Of a DNA stretch of 64,000 nt, positions 41,262 through 50,337 are shown piece after piece. Origin of the DNA: Prorocentrum cordatum (taxonomy: Eukaryota; Sar; Dinophyceae; Prorocentrales; Prorocentraceae); NCBI GenBank assembly GCA_963575745.1, contig CAUYUJ010001375.1, forward strand, positions 1-64,000, written 5' to 3'. A program made the position numbers and the translations under genes. The notes beneath the pieces were generated by a model, which did not search any database, had not been told where the DNA came from, and saw only the letters and a list, made by a program, of their open reading frames with translations. Numbering within the stretch: position 1 is the first letter of the stretch; each line of letters opens with the position of its first letter.

Positions 41262-41416
41262 CCCACCAAACCACCCCAACCCAACCCGAAGGCCTCAAAT
41301 TGACTTCCATTTCCAGGGGGGGGGTCGTGGAACATCGAGAAAACACATATGGAGCCCGTGCCCCCCCCAACCCGAAATTCGGGTCTTCGGGTTGGGTTGG
41401 GGTGGTCTGGTAGGTA
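41262..41416. repeat. Foldback element, CCAACCC family, copy 1
   Basis: Arms CCACCCCAACCCAACCCGAA and TTCGGGTTGGGTTGGGGTGG are inverted complements. The loop includes ATTTCCAGGGGGGGGG. A second copy lies at 49294-49456. Confidence 0.9.
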
Positions 41417-41658
41417 GTCAGGGAAGCGCACTTTTTGGTCTGCGGGTCGAGAGCGAGGCTCTTCCGGTTAAGAGCCAGGCGGGCCGCGCAAAGCACTACT
41501 TGGGAGGGGGGGGGAGCGCGCACAGGCACGATGGGATGTAGACCTCAAGAGACGATGAGAGAATTTGGGAAGTGGTGGGAAGACGAACATCAAGAAATTA
41601 TCCTGGCGAAGGACCCAACCAGATGCAGTTGCGAGTACCGCAATTGTGAGTAGCTTCT

Positions 41659-43240
41659 TCGATGGCGTTCCCTATGGGGCCACGAACCGTATGAGGGGTG
41701 TGCCGAAATCTGTGCGGTGGGCGCATGGGAGCGCAGCCACTGGGGCCTTCGCTGGAGCTCCCTATGGGGCCACGAAGCGTGTGAGGGGTGTGCCGAAATG
41801 GTGCGGGGGCGCATGGGAGGCAGCCCACTGGGCCTTCCGATGGAGCTCCCCATGGGGCCAACGAAGCTGTGTGAGGGGTATTTTGGCCGAATGGGCTGCG
41901 GCCGGGCGCATGGGAGCGCAGCCACTGGGGCCTTCGGTGGAGCTCCCCATGGGACCACGAAACGTATGAGGGGTGTGCCGAAATGTGTGCGGCGGGCGCA
42001 TGGGAGCGCAGCCACTGGGGCCTTCGCTGGAGCTCCCTATGGGGCCACGAAACGTATGAGGGGTGTGCCGAAATGGGCGCGGTGGGCGCATGGGAGCGCA
42101 GCCGCTGGGGCCTTCGCTGGAGCTCCCTATGGGGCCACGAAGCGTGTGAGGGGTGTGCCGAAATGGGCGCGGCGGGCGCATGGGAGCGCAGCCGCTGGGG
42201 CCTTCGGTGGAGCTCCCTATGGGGCCACGAAACGTGTGAGGGGTGTGCCGAAATCTGCGCGGTGGGCGCATGGGAGCGCAGCCACTGGGGCCTTCGCTGG
42301 AGTTCCCTATGGGGCCACGAAACGTATGAGGGGTGTGCCGAAATGGGTGCGGTGGGCGCATGGGGGCGCAGCCACTGGGGCCTTCGCTGGAGCTCCCTAT
42401 GGGGCCACGAAACGTGTGAGGGGTGTGCCCAAATGGGTATAGCTGACGCATGCGAATGGGAGGCAGCCACTGGGGCCTTCGTGTGAGTCACATGGGGCCA
42501 CGAGCGTTGATGGGTGTGCCGAAATGGGTGCGTGGGTGCGGTGGGCGCATGGGAGCGCAGCCAGTGGGGCCTTCGCTGGAGCTCCCGATGGGGCCACGAA
42601 ACGTGTGAGGAGTGTGCAGACATGGGTGCGGTGGGCGCATGGGAGCGCAGCCACTGGGGCCTTCGGTGGAGCTCCCTATGGGGCCACGAAACGTGTGAGG
42701 GGTGTGCCGAAATCTGCGCGGTGGGCGCATGGGAGCGCAACCACTGGGGCCTTCGCTGGAGCTCCCTATGGGGCCACGAAACGTGTGAGGGGTGTGCCGA
42801 AATGGGTGCGGCGGGCGCATGGGAGCGCAGCCACTGGGGCCTTCGCTGGAGTTCCCCATGGGACCACGAAACGTGTGATGGGTGTGCCGAAATGGGTGCG
42901 GTGGGCGCATGGGAGCGCAGCCACTGGGGCCTTCGCTGGAGCTCCCTATGGGGCCACGAAGCGTGTGAGGGGTGTGCACAAATGGACGCGGTGGGCGCAT
43001 GGGAGCGCAGCCAATGGGGCCTTCGCTGGAGCTCCCTTATGGGGCCACGAACCGTATGAGGGGTGTGCCGAAATCTGTGCGGTGGGCGCATGGGAGCGCA
43101 GCCACTGGGGCCTTCGCTGGAGCTCCCTATGGGGCCACGAAACGTATGAGGGGTGTGCCGAAATGGGTGCGGCGGGCGCATGGGGGCGCAGCCACTGGGG
43201 CCTTCGCTGGAGCTCCCTATGAGGCCACGAAGCGTGTGAG
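41659..43240. repeat. 90-bp tandem array, about 18 copies
   Basis: The unit contains GGAGCTCCCTATGGGGCCAC, GAGGGGTGTGCCGAAATG, then GCATGGGAGCGCAGCCACTG. Because 90 is a multiple of three and the unit has few stops, long frames are open on both strands (620 codons on the minus strand, 43460-41598). One or two units near 41850 and 42440 differ in length. I treat it as a minisatellite and not as a gene. Confidence 0.9.
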
Positions 43241-43909
43241 GGGTGGGGAAGGGAATGTGGGAGGGAGCAGTGCAGTGGAGCCAGGGTTTTTTTTTTTGTT
43301 CTGGGCAGCAGGACGCTCGGGGTCGTGTCTGCAGTGTCCAGGGGGGGGGGGGCAGGTCCACGGTGTGGATGGGCCTCGCGGCTCGAAGAGGCCGGACAGC
43401 TCCCGAGAAGGTACATACCTCCACCAGGCGTCGGACCCCTCGCCCACCAACTCTCCTCACCCAGCAGCTCCCCCGTGATACGTCCGAGAGCGGTTATTTG
43501 TTTTCTCTCTCCCTCTCTCTGTTTATTTTGTTTGTTGTGTCTCTCTCTCTCTCTTTCTCTCTCTCGCTCTCTCTGTCTTTGTCTCTTGGGTTCTCTCTCT
43601 TTCTCTTTCTTTGTTTAGTAGATCTTCCTTTGTATATATATATATATGTATATATACATACATACACCCACGGCGACCCCTTCTGCCAGCCCGCACTCAT
43701 CTTTCGGGGATAGCGTTAGGGGGGAAAGGCTCAGGGGTGGCTGCACCGACTTCCAATCGCCCACTCATCGCCGACGGGAGCCCGATAGCCCACCCCGCCC
43801 GAGGACGTGCGGGATGCCCTGCCAGGGGGTCGGTGGATATTCCAGAACTCCGCGAACGCATCCTAAGCCAGTCGCATCGTGACACCATGCAGGGGTCCCC
43901 AAGCGATGT
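43241..43909. other. Spacer with T, G, (TC)n and (TA)n runs
   Basis: (TC)n-type sequence lies at 43500-43610 and a (TA)n run at 43633-43660. No gene is recognised. Confidence 0.6.
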
Positions 43910-44095
43910 GGTGACCACACCACGTAGTGAGTCAGTTGGGATTCGGGGTCGCCCTGCGGTTTTTGGACTCGAGTCGTTCTTCGTGGGTGTCTTGAGCGGC
44001 CAGGACCTCCGAGGTTCCCAAACCTCGCGCTGACGGACCGCACGGCGAGGTTGTTGGGGGTTCCGAAGTCACCCTGCGGTCCGTCACCAATCGGT
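43910..44095 (+). repeat. GGTGACC-family dispersed repeat, copy 2 of 3
   Basis: It shares GTAGTGAGTCAGTTGGGATT, GGACTCGAGTCGTTCTTCG and an inverted CGGACCGCA / TGCGGTCCG pair with the other copies. Confidence 0.8.
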
Positions 44096-44147
44096 TTCGG
44101 GGCCCCGAAGCCAATCGCATCGTGACATCATTCTCGTCCTGTCCCAG

Positions 44148-44275
44148 CTCCGCGCCCCTCCGCGCATGCGAGGAGAGCGGCGCAGATGTGGAGTGGGCAC
44201 CGGAGGAAGCGCAGGCCATCGCCCCCCAGCCCGAGCACCCCGCTGGAGTGGCGTTCGCCTGCGTAATTTTGGTGG
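44148..44275 (+). CDS. Possible exon, KH-like segment
   Basis: It follows CTGTCCCAG and reads LRACEESGADVEWAPEEAQA then IAPQPEHPAGVAFACVILV, strongly protein-like. A donor GG|GTGTTT at 44276 fits best; alternatives at 44263 and 44272 exist. The segment resembles the KH-like piece near 35.8 kb (HRQLLSEDGGRVSG). The next segment with a matching phase is 44397-44515. Confidence 0.45.
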
Positions 44276-44396
44276 GTGTTTTCTAATTTTTAGTGTGGGT
44301 TTTGTTATTTGGTTATTTTTTTTTTTTTTTTTTTTCCCCCCCCCGATTTTTTCTTTTTTTTTTTTTACTTTTTCTTTTCGCCTGCTCCCTTCATAG

Positions 44397-44515
44397 ACCC
44401 TCTCGCGTTGAGAAGACATCTACTGAAGGTCGTCGCGTCTGTGTTTGGCACTGCTTCGGCATCCGGGAGTGCTCTGATGACCCCGGCTGGATTCCCTGCG
44501 ACATTCTACCCATAG
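44397..44515 (+). CDS. Possible terminal exon
   Basis: It follows a very strong pyrimidine tract (44316-44380) ending TTCATAG. Joined after 44275 it reads DPLALRRHLLKVVASVFGTA and onward to TAG at 44513-44515. A second open frame (…GRRVCVWHCFGIRECSDDPG…) is equally long, so the frame depends on the true donor upstream. Confidence 0.35.
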
Positions 44516-44971
44516 CGCCCCCCCTTTGATGGGCCTGGGGGTCGACTTTTTGATTCCTGGGGTCAGGCCCCTTCGCGTCGTGGAGTCTCATGGCGGAAGG
44601 TGTTTTGTGGTTGCTTGCCTCTGAGGGCCGGTGCAGAGCCCGGGGACCGTCGAGCAAACGCAGTGTTGAGTGAATGAATTGTGTTCTTTCGGGCGAAGCT
44701 GCCAGGCCACCAGCTAGCAGCTGCGAGTGTGTTCGGTGCCCGTGTCGTGCGTCTCTACAGGTGCGATGTGTTGTACAGCAGGTGATGTATGGTCTTTCTG
44801 TTGTGTGCTATTCGTCTGTGTATGCTGCTGCTGTGTGGTTATCGTAGTTGTGTTACACTCGTGCCACTTACGCACACTACGTAAAGGCATGGCTCATCAT
44901 GGTTTATACCCCGGGCGTTTTACGACGATGCGTTGTGTGGGTTGCGCGCGTGTGGTGTCTGTTTACTCGAG
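44516..44971. other. No feature recognised
   Basis: T/G-rich sequence at 44720-44960; would be intron or intergenic. Confidence 0.3.
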
Positions 44972-45019
44972 TGTCTCATGCCGTTCCGCCGACCCCAAGA
45001 GGAGAAACGACGTCCACGG
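44972..45019 (+). CDS. Candidate exon, start of a phase-consistent chain
   Basis: It lies between TTTACTCGAG and G|GTAGGG and reads SHAVPPTPRGETTST with two leading bases and one trailing base. Joined to 46152-46265 the frame continues as …TTSTGERDGLAKYAVPVSN. The acceptor is weak. The proposed intron (45020-46151) holds a TTGGGG minisatellite and a (GAG)n run. Confidence 0.35.
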
Positions 45020-45049
45020 GTAGGGCCTTCTGCCTCTTGGGAACCGTTT

Positions 45050-45690
45050 TGATAGGGGCCCGTGGGGACATATCTTTGGGGCCTCTTTGGGGGCCTCTCG
45101 TCTTGGAGACTCTTAGGGGTCTGTGGAGCGCCTGCTGCTGGCGGTCTCGGTGGCCCTCGTTGGGCGGAGTGCTCGAGATGTCGGTTCGAGCTCCCCCTCT
45201 CGGGCCCCTCTTTTGAGGCTCTCTTGGGGCCCTCTCGGGCTGCCTTTGTGCACGGGCCACGCTGGGGCCCCCTCAGGAACGTTGGGCTGTCATGGAGCGA
45301 TCTTGGGGGCCTCTTGCGCCGCCTTGGACGCTGTTGAAAACAACAGAATGTAAAATTCAAGTTTTCCGCAGGAATTGAGGCGCGTTGGGCGTATTGGGGC
45401 CCTCTTGGCGGTCCTCTTTGAGCTGTCTGGGGGCGTCTTGGAGGCTTTTTGGGTCGTCTTGAAGCTATCTTGGTTGTTTTTGAAGCCTCCTTGGCGTGTT
45501 GGAGCCCAGCTTGAGCAGGCTTTGATGGAACCACGAAGTGCAGAATTTTGAGGCTCCAGAGGGCGGCGCTGAGGAGCTCGTGGGAGACCCCCTCCCCGCG
45601 CAGCCTCCCCCCCCTCTCTTACCGGATCAGACCCCCTGAGGAGGAGGAGGAGGAGGAGGAGGAGGAGGAGGAGGAGGAGGAGGAGGAAAG
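45050..45690. repeat. TTGGGG-type minisatellite and (GAG)n tract
   Basis: Degenerate CTCTTGGGGCC words at 45070-45500 and (GAG)n at 45637-45688. Unlike the dispersed elements, it lacks the conserved ends. A further TTGGGG-type block lies at about 45950-46095. Confidence 0.75.
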
Positions 45691-46151
45691 GGGCATGGGG
45701 ACAGCCAATTATCTTACACGCCTTTTGGCCCAGGGCAAGCGGGGGTGGATACATGTGTGTGTGTGTGTGTGCTGTGGATCCGTGTTACAAGGTACGGCGT
45801 GTTGTACATCTAGTTTGCGCTTCATGTTTGGTGTATGCCTGGTTGACTGCTGATGTGCGATCAAATCGTGTACGTTATGTTGTTGCCCACGTGTGATTAT
45901 GATGCTGATGTCTGTCATGCCGCCTTCACTATTGTATATGGTATGTAGTGTTGATTGTCGAGTTGCCTCGGTCTCTTGGATGCCTGATGATGCCTGTTAG
46001 CGGCTCTAGGAACGCCTCTTGGGGGCCTCCCAGAAGCATCTTGAGGGGATTCGTGGGGTCTCGTCTGGCCCTCTGGGGGGCATATTGGGAGATGTCACTC
46101 GATACGTTGCGATGTACCTTGCCGCCCGGGCACGGATATCCTGTTGTTTAG

Positions 46152-46265
46152 GCGAACGTGATGGCTTGGCAAAGTATGCCGTGCCAGTCAGCAACCTGAG
46201 GAAGGACGCCTTGCATTTGTTGAAAAAGGACTTGTCGTGGCACCCCGCCCCTGTCAGCCGAAAGG
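46152..46265 (+). CDS. Candidate exon of an unidentified gene
   Basis: It follows CCTGTTGTTTAG and ends before GTAGGT. It reads ERDGLAKYAVPVSNLRKDAL then HLLKKDLSWHPAPVSRK, with two leading bases and one trailing base. That trailing G joins the AA that begins 46543 to give Glu and an unbroken frame. The natural amino-acid mix, canonical GT-AG borders and matching phases make this a good candidate. Function unknown. Confidence 0.5.
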
Positions 46266-46542
46266 GTAGGTGACCGAAAAAGGACGGTGACCGAAAACGT
46301 GCCCGAAGTTGTGACCGAAAACGTTGTGTGACCGCAAATGTGACCGAAGTTGAAAATCGTCAGGGCTTCGAGCCAAACATTGCGGTCGCACTTGGGCGCA
46401 GTCGGACATTTTCGGGTACATCTTTCTTTTGGTCCCACCGAGGCAGCGATTCGGGCACAGTTTCGTTCACGATGCTTCCCTGATAGAGACGAGGCTACGT
46501 GAGAGCTATGATGCTCCAACCTAATTTAGCCTTGGCCACCAG

Positions 46543-46706
46543 AAAAAGGATCGAGCACCAAGAAAGCACCGAAACTGGAGGGCTTCCACGTGTCGGGCCC
46601 CGGGAGGCGATACTCGCTCGACACTGCTTCGGTACTTCTTCTGGGTGCTCGAGATGATGTCTGGGACGTGGCCCTCAAGTCTTCAGTGCGCTGGGAGCAA
46701 GAGAAC
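46543..46706 (+). CDS. Candidate exon of an unidentified gene
   Basis: It follows TTGGCCACCAG and reads KGSSTKKAPKLEGFHVSGPG, then RRYSLDTASVLLLGARDDVW and DVALKSSVRWEQEN, before AAC|GTGAGA. If not spliced there it ends five codons later at TAG. Phase matches the exon at 46152-46265 across a 277-bp GT…AG intron. No domain is recognised. Minus-strand frames here are less natural. Confidence 0.5.
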
Positions 46707-46879
46707 GTGAGAGTTGGCTCGTAGCGTGGGCGCTGCGACGTCCTCGCGCACGCGTGCCCACGGCACAGTGCGAGAGATGCCGGGGCGCCGCGCCGCGAGG
46801 TGCGGCTGCGGGGCTCCGCGGAGCAGGCCTCGCCGCCCCCGCGCCGCCGCCGCCGTGCCCGCCCGCTCCAGCCCCGCGG

Positions 46880-47213
46880 CCGGACAGCTTCCTCCTCCTC
46901 TCTCCTCCTCTCCTCATCATCCTCCTCCCCTCCTCTCCTCCTCTCCTCCTCCTCTCCTCCTCCTCTCATCCTCCTCCTCTCCTCCTCCTCCCTCCTCCTC
47001 TCTCCGCCTCCTCCTCCTCCTCCTCTCCTCCTCCACCTCCTACTCATCCCCTACTCCTCCCCCCTACTCCTCTCATCCTCCTTCATACTCCTCCTCATCC
47101 TCCTCCTCCCTCCTCCTCCTCTCTCCTCCTTCCGCATCCTCCTCCTCCTCCTCCTACTCATTCCATGTCTCCATCCTCCTCCTCCTCCTCCTCCTCCTCC
47201 TCCTCCTCCCCCG
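46880..47213. repeat. (CTC)n/(TCCTC)n pyrimidine tract
   Basis: About 330 bases of CTC with interruptions. Open frames are poly-Ser/Pro/Leu by-products. Confidence 0.95.
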
Positions 47214-47878
47214 CGCGCCGCCTCTCTCGGGGCTCTTCTTCGGGCGGGGCTAGGACGAGCCTAGCTCCTGCAGACGGCGGCCTTCTCGTGTGCTCCGACG
47301 TTTGGTCCGACGCGGAGAACCAGCACGGTTTCGGCACGGAATTGACGCAGCTGCGACATTGGATGGCTGGCGCGATGGGCCAGCCGAGGTCCCCCAAAGA
47401 TGCGACATTCGTGCGGGGTTGGGACGAGCAGAAATCCGCTCCAGAGCGTTCCCGAACGCTCTCAGAGCGTTCCGGAGCGCTCTGAGAAGGCCGCGGCGGC
47501 GCCCGAGACACCCTCCAAAGCCGCCGGATCTCAGAGATTCTCGATTTGTCCTCCCTGGGTTCTATTCTCGTCCTGGCTCCGTCTCAGCTCTCGGGTCGCG
47601 CCTTCGGACGCAGATTCGTTGGCTGCTGGAGGTTTGCCTGCCTCAACATGTCGGGTTCGTGACCGCGACAGGAAACCATTTCCGTGTATCCTCCAGGGCT
47701 GCAGCTCTTCTCGTCCCGCCAGCTTGGGCGCGGCTCTGCCCCCGCAGAAGGGCTGGATGGACGCTTGCTCCCTCGCTTGGGGTTTGCCTGCCTCGGGGCG
47801 CGTTCCCCGACGTCCTCGTCGCTGCCAAAGGAACACGGCGGAGAGATGTTGCGCAGTTCTGGGGCTCCTACACGGGGC
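47214..47878. other. Spacer with one weak exon-like segment
   Basis: After CTCCTGCAG at about 47271 two frames are open (…RHWMAGAMGQPRSPKDATFV… in one), but neither is decisive. A palindromic GAGCGTTCC / GGAGCGCTC cluster lies at 47443-47485. Confidence 0.3.
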
Positions 47879-48055
47879 GTGGAAACGACCACAGCCACTG
47901 CTTTTCTTTTGTTGCCGCCTTCCAGCCCGCAGAAACAGAGTAGTGGTTGTGGTCATTTTCGTTGAGCTTGGCACCAGGGATATGACCACAACTACTGCTT
48001 CTTTTTCGCCCGGCTGGAAGGCGGCGCAAACAAGAAGCAGTGGCTGTGGTCATTT
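47879..48055. repeat. Compound foldback around TGACCACAGCCACTGCTTC
   Basis: The word GACCACAGCCACTGCTT with GCCGCCTTCCAGCC occurs at 47888-47930, again as GACCACAACTACTGCTTC near 47980, and inverted twice (ending near 47961 and 48053). The result is a nested palindrome of about 177 bp. Confidence 0.85.
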
Positions 48056-48319
48056 TCCCGTCCCGCATCCTAGGGGCCGTCACCGGCCCCCGGGAGAGTC
48101 AGAAACGACTCAGGATGCAAAGCCGCTCCCAGAAAAGCGGTCCAGACCTCTGGGGAGCCACGTTGGGACAATCTCCCGACGGAGGATTTTTGGGTTTCAG
48201 CAGCTGCGCCAGGCCGAGCTGTAGCCCCGGGTCGCCCGCGTCGCCCCGACCCTCCCTCCGCCGGAGGCGCGAGCTGTGGCTCGGCGGCGAGCCCAGGGGG
48301 AAGTGAGAAGGGGAAGGCC

Positions 48320-48475
48320 TTCTCCAAAGGCTCGGGAGTCCCCCGGCCCTCGGAGAAGGTTTCGAAGCCTATTCCCCGAAGACGGAGAAGAATGTTCGGA
48401 GGGCGCGGGGGCTTCTGAGAAGTCCCGCCGCCTTCTGAGAGGGCCTTCTCCTTCTCGTTTTTCCCCCTTTCCCCC
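48320..48475 (+). repeat. ~150-bp dispersed repeat, copy 1 of 2
   Basis: It shares GGGCTTCTGAGAAGTCCCGC, CGCCTTC(T/C)GAGAGGGCC and TTCTCCTTCTC with 63055-63205. Confidence 0.85.
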
Positions 48476-48586
48476 CCCCCTCGCTCGCGGGCGAGTGGCC
48501 CGAGAAGGCCAGACAGGGAGAGAGAGGGGAGCGCCGAGGGCTTCTGGCGCGCACCTCTCCTCGAGAAGGGCGGGGGCCTCCTTCGA

Positions 48587-48589
<3 letters not shown>

Positions 48590-48618
<29 letters not shown>

Positions 48619-49185
48619 GAGGAGGAGGAGGAGGAGGAGGAGGAGGAGGAGAGGAGGAGGAGGATGGAGGAGGAGGAGGAGGAGGAGGAGGAGGGGAGGA
48701 GGAGGAGGAGGAGGAGGAGGAGGAGGGAGGAGGAGGAGGAGGAGGAGGAGGAGGAGGAGGAGGAGGAGGAGGAGGAGGAGGAGGAGGAGGAGGAGAGGAG
48801 GAGGAGGAGGAGGAGAGAGGAGGAGGAGGAGGAGGAGGAGGAGGAGGAGGAGGAGGAGGAGGAGGAGGAGGAGGAGGAGGAGGGAGGAGGAGGAGGAGCG
48901 AGGAGGAGGAGGAGGAGGAGGAGAGGAGGAGGAGGAGGAAGGAAAGGAGGAGGAGGAGGAGGAGGAGTGAGGAGGAGGATGAGGAGAGGAGGAGGAGGAG
49001 GAGGGAGGAGGAGGAGGAGGAGGAGGAGGAGGAGGAGGAGGAGGAGGAGGAGGAGGAGGAGGAGGAGGAGGAGGGGAGGAGGAGGAGGAGGAGGAGGAGG
49101 AGGAGGAGGAGGAGGAGGAGGAGGAGGAGGAGGAGGAGGGGAGGAGGAGGAGGAAGGAGGAGGAGGAGGAGGAGAGGAGGAGGCG
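48590..49185. repeat. (GAG)n/(GGA)n purine tract, about 595 bp
   Basis: Nearly pure GGA with single-base slips that shift frame repeatedly, followed by (GGC)n to 49243. Frames of up to 817 codons across it are artefacts of the repeat. Confidence 0.98.
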
Positions 49186-49293
49186 GAGGCGGGGAGGCGG
49201 CGGCGGCGGCGGGGGCGGCGGCGGCGGCGGCGGCGGCGGCGGCCGTTGGAAGCCATCCCAGGGTTTTTGAGAAGCCTCCTCAGAAGCTCACCG

Positions 49294-49456
49294 CCCACCA
49301 GACAACCCCGACCCAACCCCAAGGCCCCGACGTGCCCTCCATTTCCAGTGGAGGGGGGGGGGGTCGGGGGGCATGGACAACAACAGGTGTGGAGCCCGAG
49401 CCCCACCCCAACCCGAAATTCGGGTCTTCGGGTTGGGTTGGGGTGGTCTGGCAGGT
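49294..49456. repeat. Foldback element, CCAACCC family, copy 2
   Basis: Arms CAACCCCGACCCAACCCCAA and the inverted CGGGTTGGGTTGGGGTGG bound a G-rich loop; it aligns with 41262-41416. Confidence 0.9.
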
Positions 49457-49481
49457 AGGCAGAAACCACCCTGGGCCATCT

Positions 49482-49700
49482 AGGCCTCCTAGATGGGGTC
49501 CGGGTAGATGGGGTCGGAGGATCGCGCCGCATCCCCGATGCATCGACGATGCGGCTCGATGTGGAGCCCGTGTTTCCTCACATGGACGTCGCCGATGCAT
49601 CGCCAATGCATCGCCGATGCATCGCCGATACATCGGCGATGCATTGGCGATGCGGCGCGATACTTCGACCCCATCCACTCGGACCCCATCTAGGAGGCCT
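49482..49700. mobile_element. MITE-like foldback element with ~47-bp arms
   Basis: The outermost 20 bases (AGGCCTCCTAGATGGGGTCC at 49482-49501) are exactly inverted at 49681-49700. Pairing continues through GATGGGGTCG and ATCGCGCCGCATC. The centre is rich in GCATCGCCGATGC palindromes. No target duplication longer than 2 bp is evident. Confidence 0.85.
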
Positions 49701-49749
49701 CTGGCTTATCTCTCGAAGACGAGAAACCTACACAGAGATACACTTCCTG

Positions 49750-49860
49750 AGCTCACCGCGGGCTTCTCGGATCGGCGCTGGACCTCCCAGCGCCGCCTCC
49801 GGCGCCGCCCCTGGCGCCCGCCCTTGGCGCGTTCCGCGCGCCAGGGAGAAGGGGATGGCG
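49750..49860. repeat. TCTCGGATCGGCGCTGG-family fragment
   Basis: It shares CTCGGATCGGCGCTGGA with 35217-35320 and GCCGCCCCTGGCGC with 55968-56102. Confidence 0.65.
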
Positions 49861-49976
49861 CGTCCCCCCTCTCAGGGACAACGTTAGGCGGGGATCGTCT
49901 CAGGGGTAGTCTGGGTAGTTGTTTTTTCCACCCCCTGAGCCGCCGGCGCACGGCATGTTTGTTCACGGCACAGTGG

Positions 49977-50200
49977 CGCGTGCGCGTGCGCGTGCGCGTG
50001 CGCGTGCGCGCGCGCGCGTGTGTGTGTGTGTGTGTTTGTGGGTGTGCGTGTGCGTTTGTGCGTTTGTGCGTGTGTGCGTGTGCGTGTGCGTGTGCGTGTG
50101 CGTGTGCGTTTGCGTGTGCGTTTGCGTGTGCGTGTGCGTGTGCGTGTGCGTGCGCGTGCGCGTGTGCGTGTGCGTGTGCGTGTGCGTGTGCGTGTGCGTG

Positions 50201-50235
<35 letters not shown>

Positions 50236-50280
50236 GGGCGTGTGTGTGTGTGTGTGCGTGCGTGTGTGTGTGTGTGTGTG
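49977..50280. repeat. (GTGC)n/(GT)n microsatellite
   Basis: About 300 bases alternating GTGCGT and GTGT. Confidence 0.98.
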
Positions 50281-50281
50281 A

Positions 50282-50324
50282 CGTCCTGGACGGCGGTAGG
50301 TGCCACTCGGCGCATGTAGACCCC
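50282..50324 (+). repeat. Left 45-bp direct repeat flanking the retroelement
   Basis: GTCCTGGACGGC…CTCGGCGCATGTAGAC matches 53947-53989 (GTCCTGGATGGC…TTCGGCGCATGTAGAC) at roughly 35 of 43 positions. Confidence 0.75.
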
Positions 50325-50337
50325 CAGTCAAGGCAGA

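Noticed and set aside
41598-43460. A 620-codon minus-strand open frame
   Set aside because: It is the mirror of the 90-bp tandem array; plus-strand frames are equally open, so coding is not favoured.
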